This document shows, piece after piece, positions 1 to 5,531 of a DNA stretch of 15,224 nt. Source of the stretch: a bacterium (GTDB lineage: Bacteria; UBA9089; UBA9088; JAGUXG01); assembly GCA_030018505.1 (NCBI GenBank), contig JASEHO010000003.1, forward strand, positions 1 through 15,224. The letters run 5' to 3'. Position numbers and translations under genes: made by a program. A model generated the notes under the pieces. The model ran no database searches, was not told the origin of the DNA, and was given only the letters and a program-made list of their open reading frames with translations. Position 1 is the first letter of the stretch. Each line of letters opens with the position of its first letter.

Positions 1-103
1 GTAAGCAAGTCTTCCCTCATCTCTATATTCCCTATCTCCCTTATCTCCTTATCCCCCTTCTTACACTCCTGACGCATAGCCTGAACGGTTACGCATTTTT
101 TTA
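1..103. other. Intergenic tract with a purine/pyrimidine-biased short repeat and a GTAACCGTTCAG motif
   Basis: No gene is seen here. Bases about 17-60 are nearly all pyrimidine on the plus strand and form a degenerate repeat of 7-8 bases (variants of TTATCTCC and TATCTCCC). Bases 81-92 read CTGAACGGTTAC, the exact reverse complement of GTAACCGTTCAG at 3277-3288, so this tract probably holds the end of the same dispersed repeat family. The tract lies just downstream of the tRNA 3' end. The left side is cut by the window edge. Confidence 0.55.
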
Positions 104-175
104 TATCCCCAAGGGGATTTGAACCCCTGCTCCGGGCGTGAAAGGCCCGTGACCTAACCGCTAGTCTATGGGGAC
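104..175 (-). tRNA. tRNA-Glu (anticodon UUC)
   Basis: The minus strand folds into a complete 72-nt cloverleaf. It has a 7-bp acceptor stem (GTCCCCA with TGGGGAT, including a terminal G-U pair), a D arm GACT/GGTC, an anticodon stem CGGGC/GCCCG around the loop CTTTCAC, a 4-nt variable loop, and a T arm AGGGG/CCCCT with loop TTCAAAT. The anticodon TTC (plus-strand bases 140-142) reads glutamate codons. The 3' CCA is not encoded; the bases after the discriminator A do not match CCA, so it must be added by the CCA enzyme. The gene is divergent from lepB, with about 200 bp between them. Confidence 0.97.
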
Positions 176-339
176 TTTTAATAACTTTTTGCCCTTCCTT
201 CATTTATTAGTTTATAGCAAAGGTAGAGAAAAAAGCAATTAATTATTGCATTCGTGATTATAGAAACCTTCTTATGGCTGTTTACTTTATTGTTACGAGA
301 GATGAGTAAAATGTTACGCTGATTGTAGCTAACAAAAGG

Positions 340-369
340 TTGACAAAATAGAAGGGAAACGCTTATCAT
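340..369 (+). promoter_or_regulatory. Sigma70-type promoter of the lepB-grpE gene run
   Basis: TTGACA at 340-345 is a perfect -35 box. TATCAT at 364-369 matches five of six -10 bases, with an 18-bp spacer. Transcription should begin about 7 bases after the -10 box, near 376-377, which is the GTG start of lepB. No Shine-Dalgarno sequence lies at a useful distance from that GTG; GAAGGGA at 351-357 is too far away and upstream of the predicted start. The mRNA is therefore probably leaderless or nearly so. Confidence 0.6.
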
Positions 370-376
370 TTTTTTA

Positions 377-1048
377 GTGAAAAAAAAGAAGGATTTTTCT
401 GGAAAAACAAAGGAATGGATTGTCTCGGTGCTATGGGCGTTAGCTATTGCTTTAGTCATCAGGACACTTCTCATTCAGCCTTATAGAATTCCATCTGGCT
501 CAATGATTCCAACCCTTAAGATAGGAGACCAGCTCTTTGCTTCAAAATGCTCATATTCGCTCACCGCCCCCTTTACTGATAAACAGGTTAAAAAGTGGAA
601 CAGACCCAAGCAAGGAGAGATAATTGTTTTTAGAGATCCGCAAAACTTCTCAGACAAAGGCGTTTTCATTAGGATTATATCACCTATAGTTTGGGCAGCA
701 ACTATTAGCCGGGTTGACCTTGACCCACACAAGGATTTTATAAAAAGGGTGATAGGCACCCCTGGTGATGAGATAATGATTAAAAATAGGGATGTCTATG
801 TAAACGGAAAGAGACTGGATGAGCCATATAAGGTTCATTGCTTCCCCTATCAACCCCTCTCTGGATACTCTATAATGGATAACTGGAGAGAGCCTATTAA
901 AGTGCCAGATAATCATTATTTTGCTATGGGCGACAATCGCGATATGAGTTCAGACAGTAGAGTCTGGGGTTTTGTCCCTGAAAAGCTCATTAGGGGAAAG
1001 GCTCTGTTTATTCACTGGCCCATTCGGAGAATAGGATGGTTGAAGTAA
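377..1048 (+). CDS. lepB: Signal peptidase I
   Basis: This 223-residue S26-family membrane peptidase cleaves signal peptides from exported proteins on the outer face of the cytoplasmic membrane. One membrane helix (about residues 14-33) is followed by the catalytic serine box PSGSMIPTL, with Ser42 as nucleophile. The general-base lysine is Lys123 in the box KRVIGTPGD. The conserved box GDNRDMSSDSRVWGFV lies at about 185-200. The length is normal for a bacterial enzyme with one N-terminal helix. GTG at 377 is the chosen start: it lies directly before the Lys-rich N-terminus, an in-frame stop (TGA at 341) lies shortly upstream, and the nearby ATG at 415 is out of frame. It overlaps grpE by 13 bases. 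Its likely substrates include the secreted proteins encoded to the right. Confidence 0.96.
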   Translation: MKKKKDFSGKTKEWIVSVLWALAIALVIRTLLIQPYRIPSGSMIPTLKIGDQLFASKCSYSLTAPFTDKQVKKWNRPKQGEIIVFRDPQNFSDKGVFIRIISPIVWAATISRVDLDPHKDFIKRVIGTPGDEIMIKNRDVYVNGKRLDEPYKVHCFPYQPLSGYSIMDNWREPIKVPDNHYFAMGDNRDMSSDSRVWGFVPEKLIRGKALFIHWPIRRIGWLK

Positions 1049-1533
1049 AAAAGAGAACAAAGAAAGACCTTCTTCTTGAAATAGAGGAAAGGGATAGAAA
1101 GATAGAGGAATATTTGGACCTGGCAAAGAGAACAAAAGCAGACTTTGAAAATTATAAGAAGCAAAAGGAGAGAGAGTATCTTTCTCTAAGAAAAAGCATC
1201 GAGACAAACCTTATTTTAGAGTTTCTGGCTATCTTTGATTCATTAGAAAGAGCAAGCAAAGAAAAAGACGCTGAAAAACTTAAGGAAGGTCTCTCCTTTA
1301 TCCTTCGCCAATTTTCCGAGATTCTAAAAAATAAGCAGATTGAGAGGCTCAAAACAGATAAAGAGCAGTTTAGCCCATCATTTCATACTGCTATTGCTAC
1401 CTGTCCAACCCATGAAGAGCATGACGGCAAGATTATTGAGGAGCTTCAAGCAGGTTTCTTGCTTTCCGGCAATCTCCTTCGTCCAGCCCATGTAATCGTG
1501 GGCAAAACAGAAAAAAAGTGTGAAGCAGGATAA
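1036..1533 (+). CDS. grpE: GrpE, nucleotide exchange factor for DnaK
   Basis: GrpE releases ADP from the chaperone DnaK and so resets its substrate cycle in the cytoplasm. The 165-residue protein has a charged, Lys/Glu-rich N-terminal half (about 1-70) expected to form the long dimeric coiled coil, including the ADFENYKKQKERE segment typical of the family. It then has a four-helix-bundle region and a C-terminal beta domain with the family pattern FHTAIAT, then GFLLSGNLLRPAHVIVGK. It is a little shorter than most GrpE proteins because the disordered N-terminus is short. ATG at 1036 has a good Shine-Dalgarno site (GGAGA at 1026-1030, spacing 5). It overlaps lepB by 13 bases and the next gene by 14, suggesting translational coupling. 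dnaK and dnaJ are not in the window. Confidence 0.93.
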   Translation: MVEVKKRTKKDLLLEIEERDRKIEEYLDLAKRTKADFENYKKQKEREYLSLRKSIETNLILEFLAIFDSLERASKEKDAEKLKEGLSFILRQFSEILKNKQIERLKTDKEQFSPSFHTAIATCPTHEEHDGKIIEELQAGFLLSGNLLRPAHVIVGKTEKKCEAG

Positions 1534-2299
1534 AAAGCACTATTTTACCATAAGAGGCAGGCTTTTTCTTGCCAGTATTATTCTTATTGTCTTTGGGTTT
1601 ACAAGATTAGAAGAAGGAAGATATGTGGGCCCAATAGAGATTTATGAGGCAAGGCTAAACAAAGCACCCAATGACCCCAAAGCAATCCTTAATCTGGCAG
1701 ATGCCTATTGCAACAAAGCCCTTCATCTTACATCAACAGAAGAAACAAAGCAATTATTGGATGGGGCTATTCTCCTTTATGAGAAGGCTCTTTCGAAAAA
1801 GAAAGACCCAAAGACATTTTATTCTTTGGGACAGGCTTACTTTAAGATAGCAAAGTTCTCTGATGAAAAGGATAGCCTCTATAAAAAGGCAGAGGATTCC
1901 TTCATATCTTCAGAAAAGGGTGGCTTAAAGAAAAAAGAGATGTTTCTCTATCTTGGCCATATCCTTCTTCTAAGAGGGGCATTGGATGATGCCCTTTCGT
2001 ATTATAAAAAGGCTCTGGACTTCTCTCCAAGGGATCCAATCATCCTCTATAATTTAGGATTTTGCTACTACGAGAAAGGGGATTTTGACACAGCTTTTTT
2101 GCACTTACAGAGGATAGGCAAAAGGTCTTTGCCAAAAGATATAGAGATAAATATCCATCTCTTGCTGGCTAAAATCTATGAAAAGAAAGAAGATTTAGTC
2201 TTAGCTGAAGGAGAGTATAGAAAAGTTCTTTCTAAAGAAAAGACCAACTTTGATGCGAAAGAAGCCCTTAATCGCATCTTGCTTAGTAAAAATCCGTGA
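1520..2299 (+). CDS. Membrane-anchored tetratricopeptide-repeat protein
   Basis: The 259-residue protein begins with a short basic segment and one hydrophobic helix (about residues 13-28, RLFLASIILIVFGF), which may be a membrane anchor or an uncleaved signal. The rest consists of TPR helix pairs. Clear repeat cores include PNDPKAILNLADAYCNKAL, TFYSLGQAYFKIAKF, SYYKKALDFSPRDPIILYNLG and a final unit around LAKIYEKKEDLVLAEGEYRKVL. Five to six repeats fit. TPR arrays bind protein partners, and no specific partner can be named from the sequence. The start is GTG at 1520, inside the end of grpE, with no strong Shine-Dalgarno site. The stop overlaps the next start in a GTGA arrangement (4 bases), so it should be co-translated with both neighbours. 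Confidence 0.85.
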   Translation: MKQDKKHYFTIRGRLFLASIILIVFGFTRLEEGRYVGPIEIYEARLNKAPNDPKAILNLADAYCNKALHLTSTEETKQLLDGAILLYEKALSKKKDPKTFYSLGQAYFKIAKFSDEKDSLYKKAEDSFISSEKGGLKKKEMFLYLGHILLLRGALDDALSYYKKALDFSPRDPIILYNLGFCYYEKGDFDTAFLHLQRIGKRSLPKDIEINIHLLLAKIYEKKEDLVLAEGEYRKVLSKEKTNFDAKEALNRILLSKNP

Positions 2300-3267
2300 T
2301 AGAATTAAAGATTGGCTTAGTTATCTTTCTTATTGTCCTTTCTGCATTCTTCTCTGGCAGTGAAGCGGCTTTGATCTCTCTTTCAAAGCTTAAGCTCAAA
2401 AGGCTAAAAAACCCTACTTTGACTGAGCTCTTGAAACATCCAAACAGACTGCTTACCGGGCTTCTTTCAGGAACAGTCGTTGTAAACATCCTTGCCTGTG
2501 TGATAACTACAACCATCTTTCTTGACATCTTTACTGCTCGGGGATGGAAGAGAGAGTTAGCTGCCCTTCTCTCAATTATAGTGATGAGCATAGTCATCAT
2601 TATTTTTGCTGAGATGTTTCCCATAGCTTTTGGTGCAGCAAGAAGCGAAAAAGTGGCGGAGAAGGTGGCTTGGCCTGTTAAATGCTTTTTACAGATATTC
2701 TCTCCATTGATAAAGTGTTTCATCCTTCTTGCTAATTGGGTAGTAGATATTTTAGCTCATTTTTTGCCAGAGGATAAGGGTTTGACTCAAGCAGAGGTTG
2801 AAACCATAGTTAAAGCAGGTCATAAAGAAGGGGCAATAGAGGAAGAGGAAAAGAGGATGATCAGTAGAATTTTAAGGTTTACTGATACCTTAGTGAAGGA
2901 TGTGATGGTGCCAATCTCTAATGTTGTCTCTATAAATGAAGAGGCCACTATCAAAGAGCTTCTTGGAGTTGTCAGAAGATGGGGGTATTCTCGTATCCCT
3001 GTCTATCAAAAGGAAAAAAGCAATATTGTGGGTGTTCTTCACACAAAGGAGATCCTTTGCTACTTTGGAAAAGATGGTTCAATCTCTTCTTTTGTCCGTT
3101 CCCCTCATATAGTTTTGGCAGAAGAGAAGACCAATGACCTACTTAAAGAGTTTCAGAAGAAGAAGATACATTTGGGTATTGTGAAAGAGAGACAAAAGGT
3201 TGTGGGAATAGTAACAATGGAAGACCTTTTAGAGGAGATTGTTGGAGAGATAGAGGATGATAAATAG
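2296..3267 (+). CDS. CNNM (DUF21)/CBS-pair membrane protein, CorC/HlyC family without the C-terminal CorC domain
   Basis: This 323-residue protein belongs to the CNNM/CorC family of membrane proteins linked to magnesium and other divalent-cation transport. The N-terminal DUF21 domain (about 1-165) has several membrane helices, the family signature FFSGSEAALISLSKLKLKRL, and a later AEMFPIAFGAARSEKVA segment. In that segment the common GE..PK pattern reads AE.FPI, so the usual Lys is replaced. A helical linker rich in Glu (AIEEEEKRMISRILRF) leads to a CBS pair (about 195-318) with VKDVMVPISNVVSI and VVGIVTMEDLLEEIVGEI. The protein stops right after the second CBS motif. Most bacterial relatives are roughly 420 residues or more and continue into a CorC_HlyC domain, which is absent here. 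GTG at 2296 overlaps the previous stop by 4 bases. The transported ion is not known from the sequence. Confidence 0.9.
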   Translation: MIELKIGLVIFLIVLSAFFSGSEAALISLSKLKLKRLKNPTLTELLKHPNRLLTGLLSGTVVVNILACVITTTIFLDIFTARGWKRELAALLSIIVMSIVIIIFAEMFPIAFGAARSEKVAEKVAWPVKCFLQIFSPLIKCFILLANWVVDILAHFLPEDKGLTQAEVETIVKAGHKEGAIEEEEKRMISRILRFTDTLVKDVMVPISNVVSINEEATIKELLGVVRRWGYSRIPVYQKEKSNIVGVLHTKEILCYFGKDGSISSFVRSPHIVLAEEKTNDLLKEFQKKKIHLGIVKERQKVVGIVTMEDLLEEIVGEIEDDK

Positions 3268-3276
3268 TAATACTTT

Positions 3277-3382
3277 GTAACCGTTCAGCATCTTGTCCAA
3301 ATGGAGATAAATCATTTCAAATGCTAAATTTGCAATTTGCAATGAATTTTATCCCCTTTTCGGACACTACCTGAACACTTAC
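3277..3382. repeat. Imperfect palindromic element bounded by GTAACCGTTCAG and CTGAACACTTAC
   Basis: The two ends are inverted copies: GTAACCGTTCAG at 3277-3288, and the reverse complement of 3371-3382, GTAAGTGTTCAG. The similarity continues inward. The left arm has TGTCCAAATGGAGATAAATC and the right arm, reverse-complemented, has TGTCCGAAAAGGGGATAAAA. The centre (3316-3350) is a run of 7-base units (TTCAAAT, GCTAAAT, TTGCAAT twice, GAATTTT). Transcribed RNA could form a long stem. The element fills almost the whole gap between the CNNM/CBS gene and the DUF4416 gene. It resembles a small non-autonomous mobile or REP-like element; no transposase is seen. Confidence 0.65.
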
Positions 3383-3399
3383 AATTACTTAACAAGAGA

Positions 3400-3945
3400 A
3401 TGGGAGTTTGTAAGCCTCCAGAAATGGTAAAGCTCATCTGCGGAATGTTGACAGCCAACAGAAGCCTATTTGATACTGCTTGCTCTATTCTGGCAAGAAG
3501 GTTTGGAGAGATTGATTTTATCTCTGAAACCATCCCTTTTGACTCTACAACTTACTATAATGAAGAACTCGGTGAGCCACTATATAGGAGGTTTGTTTCA
3601 TTTAGAAGGCTCATTCTGCCAGACTCTCTCTTAGAGACAAAGATTTTCTCTAACCAGATAGAGATAGCCTTATCTTGTAGCGGAAAAAGGAGAATAAACC
3701 TTGACCCTGGCATACTCACCAAAAACTCTATTATTCTTGCCAGCACAAAGGAGAATCCCTTTAGGCTCTATCTGGGAAAAGGGATTTACGGAGAACTAAC
3801 CCTTGCATTTGTCAAAGGAGGATTCGCCACCTATCCATGGACATACCCTGACTTCAGAAAGGATGTAACAAAAGATATACTTGCCAAAATTAGAAAGATA
3901 TATCTCAACCAAAGAAAAATGGTAAGCGTTCAGTTCAAAATGTAA
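3400..3945 (+). CDS. DUF4416 family protein
   Basis: The 181-residue protein matches the conserved DUF4416 layout. It has an N-terminal VKLICGML segment, then FGEIDFISETIPFDSTTYY, then a GEPLYRRFVSF segment. After these come KRRINLDPGIL, the FRLYLGKGIYGELTL stretch, and a C-terminal TYPWTYPDFR motif. The family is widespread in uncultured bacteria and Desulfobacterota-like lineages and has no established biochemical role, so none is assigned. ATG at 3400 is used; Met9 (3424) is also possible and neither has a convincing Shine-Dalgarno site. The last eight or so residues (MVSVQFKM) are encoded by a GTAAGCGTTCAG repeat copy and the start of the terminator hairpin, so the natural C-terminus may have been replaced by repeat DNA. 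It is convergent with rplO. Confidence 0.88.
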   Translation: MGVCKPPEMVKLICGMLTANRSLFDTACSILARRFGEIDFISETIPFDSTTYYNEELGEPLYRRFVSFRRLILPDSLLETKIFSNQIEIALSCSGKRRINLDPGILTKNSIILASTKENPFRLYLGKGIYGELTLAFVKGGFATYPWTYPDFRKDVTKDILAKIRKIYLNQRKMVSVQFKM

Positions 3946-3998
3946 AATGGGTTTTACTTTTTTTGTCAAAGAACGCTTCAGTTGGGTAAAGTGTTACC
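3922..3998. repeat. GTAAGCGTTCAG repeat copy with 8-bp inverted arms
   Basis: GTAAGCGTTCAG at 3922-3933 is a variant of the motif at 3277-3288. AAGCGTTC (3924-3931) is matched by its exact reverse complement GAACGCTT at 3971-3978. The right end holds a small hairpin, GGTAA-AGTG-TTACC (3985-3998), followed by three 7-base units (CTAATTT, CTAATTT, CCATTTT; 3998-4018). This seems to be a degenerate second member of the palindromic element family at the DUF4416/rplO convergent junction. Confidence 0.45.
3942..3964 (+). terminator. Weak Rho-independent terminator of the DUF4416 gene
   Basis: GTAAAA at 3942-3947 pairs with TTTTAC at 3952-3957 around the loop TGGG, and seven T residues follow (3958-3964). 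The stem is only 6 bp and AT-rich, and it overlaps the TAA stop codon, so termination efficiency is uncertain. Its position at the end of the plus-strand gene run supports the call. Confidence 0.4.
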
Positions 3999-4066
3999 TA
4001 ATTTCTAATTTCCATTTTTTAACCTTTAAGCTTTCAAACAAGAGTGAACCATCCCAGCAAAAGTGA

Positions 4067-4498
4067 TTAAGTTATCTTACCTCCAATAGCCAAAATCTTC
4101 TCTTTTGCTCTTTCTGATAGGGCATTTACTTTAATTATTAAAGGAATGTTGATCTCACCGTTTGCCAAAAGCTTTACCTCCTGGTTCTTCTTTCTTATAA
4201 GTCTCAGTTTGTAAAGAGTCTCCTGGTTCACAATAGAGTTAGGCTCAAATTGATTTAAGCTCCCGATATTCACTATCTGATAATCAAGGTTTGTGCTGGA
4301 AAATCCTCTCTTTGGAATTCTTCTGGCATAGGGCATCTGTCCACCCTCAAAACCAGGCTTCTTTTTATAGCCTTTCCTTGCCTGGCCTCCTTTTGTTCCT
4401 TTTCCGGCTGTCCTTCCCTTGCCTGAACCTACTCCACGGCCGGCTCTCTTTCTCTTCTTTACCGCACCTTCTGGTCTCTTTAAGGAATCAAGCCCCAT
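4067..4498 (-). CDS. rplO: Large ribosomal subunit protein L15
   Basis: The 143-residue protein is a component of the 50S subunit that binds 23S rRNA. The basic, Gly-rich N-terminal extension (RAGRGVGSGKGRTAGKGTKG) and the following GFEGGQMPYARRIPKRGF are family hallmarks. The C-terminal half, with KVNALSERAKEKILAIGGKI, fits the globular L18e/L15 domain. The length is normal. ATG at 4498 has a strong Shine-Dalgarno site (GGAGGAGGT at 4504-4512, about 6 bases away) and lies inside the end of rpmD, overlapping it by 11 bases. secY, which normally follows rplO in the spc operon, is not present. Instead a convergent DUF4416 gene follows after about 120 bp. Confidence 0.97.
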   Translation of the reverse strand: MGLDSLKRPEGAVKKRKRAGRGVGSGKGRTAGKGTKGGQARKGYKKKPGFEGGQMPYARRIPKRGFSSTNLDYQIVNIGSLNQFEPNSIVNQETLYKLRLIRKKNQEVKLLANGEINIPLIIKVNALSERAKEKILAIGGKIT

Positions 4499-4676
4499 CT
4501 TCTACCTCCTCCACTTTAAGCAAATAAGCCACTTTACCTATCATCCCTCTAACCATAGGGTTATCAGGCTTTACCACATCTCTTCCCATTTTAGTCAGAC
4601 CTAAAGCCATAAGCGTCTTTCTATGCTTGGGAATCCTTCCATATCCACTCTTTATTAATCTAATCTTTAATTTCAT
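4488..4676 (-). CDS. rpmD: Large ribosomal subunit protein L30
   Basis: The 62-residue protein matches bacterial L30 across its full length: LKIRLIKSGYGRIPKHRKTL, then ALGLTKMGRDVVKPDNP, then VRGMIGKVAYLLKVEEV. It is a small structural protein of the 50S subunit. ATG at 4676 is the only sensible start. No Shine-Dalgarno site precedes it; instead a TATAAT box lies 8 bases upstream, so the transcript may be leaderless. It is followed by rplO with an 11-base overlap. rpsE, the usual gene directly upstream in the spc operon, is missing; a divergent protease gene is there instead. Confidence 0.95.
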   Translation of the reverse strand: MKLKIRLIKSGYGRIPKHRKTLMALGLTKMGRDVVKPDNPMVRGMIGKVAYLLKVEEVEDGA

Positions 4677-4684
4677 AGAAGCTC

Positions 4685-4714
4685 ATTATACCAATTCTAA
4701 CCTTATAAAGTCAA
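4685..4714 (-). promoter_or_regulatory. Promoter of rpmD-rplO
   Basis: On the minus strand, TTGACT (4709-4714) and a perfect TATAAT (4685-4690) are separated by 18 bp. The A of the rpmD start codon is the ninth base after TATAAT, so transcription is predicted to begin at or one to two bases before the start codon. This promoter is back-to-back with the plus-strand protease promoter within the same 114-bp gap. Confidence 0.65.
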
Positions 4715-4755
4715 ACAAAGTTTTTGGTTTTCTTAAAACACTCCTCAAGTTTTTC

Positions 4756-4784
4756 TTGATAAAAGAGGGGATTTTCGGTAAAAT
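4756..4784 (+). promoter_or_regulatory. Promoter of the subtilisin-like protease gene
   Basis: TTGATA (4756-4761) and TAAAAT (4779-4784) are separated by exactly 17 bp. The predicted transcription start, 7 bases after the -10 box, falls on 4791, the first base of the GTG start codon. As for lepB, no Shine-Dalgarno sequence is present. Confidence 0.6.
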
Positions 4785-4790
4785 TTATGG

Positions 4791-5531
4791 GTGTTAAGAA
4801 GGATAGCTATCTTACTTTTATTATCCCTGCCTGCTTTTTCTCTCTATAAAGAAGAAGAGGTGTTAGTTAAGTTTAGAAATGGTGTATCTCCTGCAAGCAT
4901 CAAAAGCAAGGCGACAAATATCCTCTCTATAGAGCCTCTCTTTGAGACAACCTACAAAATTAGCTTTTCCAAAAGCAGTGTAGAGAAAATGATTAAAACC
5001 CCCCAGAGTAATCCTGATATTATTTATGCAGAGCCGAATTATATCAGGCATATCTGCGGCACACCCAATGACACTTATTTTGGTAATCAATGGGGGCTGC
5101 CCAAGATTCAGGCACCATCAGCCTGGGATATAGAGAAGGGAACAGAGACTGTTATAATTGCTATCATAGACACAGGTGTTGATTATGACCATCCTGATCT
5201 CAAAGATAAGGTAATAAAGGGATGGGATTATGCAAATAATGATTCTGATCCTATGGATGACCATTCCCTTAATGGTCATAGTCACGGAACCCATGTGGCT
5301 GGAATAGCAGCGGCCTCTACAAACAATGGCAAAGGCATTGCTGGTGTTGCCTGGAATTGCAAGATATTGGCTGTAAAATGTCTTGATAGTAGTGGATGGG
5401 GGGATGATGCGTGTTGTGCGCAAGCCATCTCTCTTTCAGGCTTAATCCTTACAGCTTATCACTTACAGCTATTTCACCACCATCGCCTTTGTCGCAGAAA
5501 ACTCTCCTGCCTTCAGGTTAATGTAGTATAA
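4791..5531 (+). CDS. Subtilisin-like (S8) serine protease, truncated before the catalytic Ser; probable pseudogene
   Basis: The 246-residue reading frame starts as a secreted subtilase. It has a signal peptide (about 1-18), an I9-like propeptide (about 20-85, EVLVKFRNGVSPASI to IIYAEPNYI), and the start of the catalytic domain. The catalytic Asp127 is in IIDTGVDYDHPDL and the catalytic His165 in HGTHVAGIA. After GDDACCAQAIS (residue 214, about base 5432) homology stops. The remaining 32 residues are read from the 3' flank of the convergent giant gene, overlapping its coding end. The oxyanion Asn, catalytic Ser and any C-terminal domain are missing, so it should not be an active protease. GTG at 4791 is the start; the ATG at 4787 is out of frame. 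A full-length relative would continue well over 100 residues further. The break lies next to a heptad-repeat tract, pointing to recombination, though misassembly is possible. Confidence 0.85.
   Translation: MLRRIAILLLLSLPAFSLYKEEEVLVKFRNGVSPASIKSKATNILSIEPLFETTYKISFSKSSVEKMIKTPQSNPDIIYAEPNYIRHICGTPNDTYFGNQWGLPKIQAPSAWDIEKGTETVIIAIIDTGVDYDHPDLKDKVIKGWDYANNDSDPMDDHSLNGHSHGTHVAGIAAASTNNGKGIAGVAWNCKILAVKCLDSSGWGDDACCAQAISLSGLILTAYHLQLFHHHRLCRRKLSCLQVNVV
5439..5473. repeat. Heptanucleotide tract at the 3' end of the giant gene
   Basis: Five 7-base units in register: GGCTTAA, TCCTTAC, AGCTTAT, CACTTAC, AGCTATT. The TAG stop of the minus-strand gene (5469-5471) lies inside the tract. The same AGCTTAT-AGCTTAC-AGCT pattern follows the two NHL genes at 12802-12822 and 13660-13680. 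The truncation point of the protease (about 5433) is immediately to its left. Confidence 0.6.

Noticed and set aside
200..245. Possible promoter for tRNA-Glu (TTGCTT and TATAAA on the minus strand)
   Set aside because: The spacer is only about 15 bp and the boxes lie in generic AT-rich DNA, too weak to annotate.
178..474. Minus-strand frame of 98 codons between tRNA-Glu and lepB
   Set aside because: It overlaps the lepB promoter and start antisense, is rich in low-complexity Phe/Lys codons and has no ribosome site or family match.
3985..3998. GGTAA-AGTG-TTACC hairpin as a terminator for either convergent gene
   Set aside because: The stem is only 5 bp and no T run follows on either strand at the right place.
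4863..5423. Minus-strand frames opposite the protease
   Set aside because: They are shadows of the clearly recognisable subtilase frame, with no start signal.
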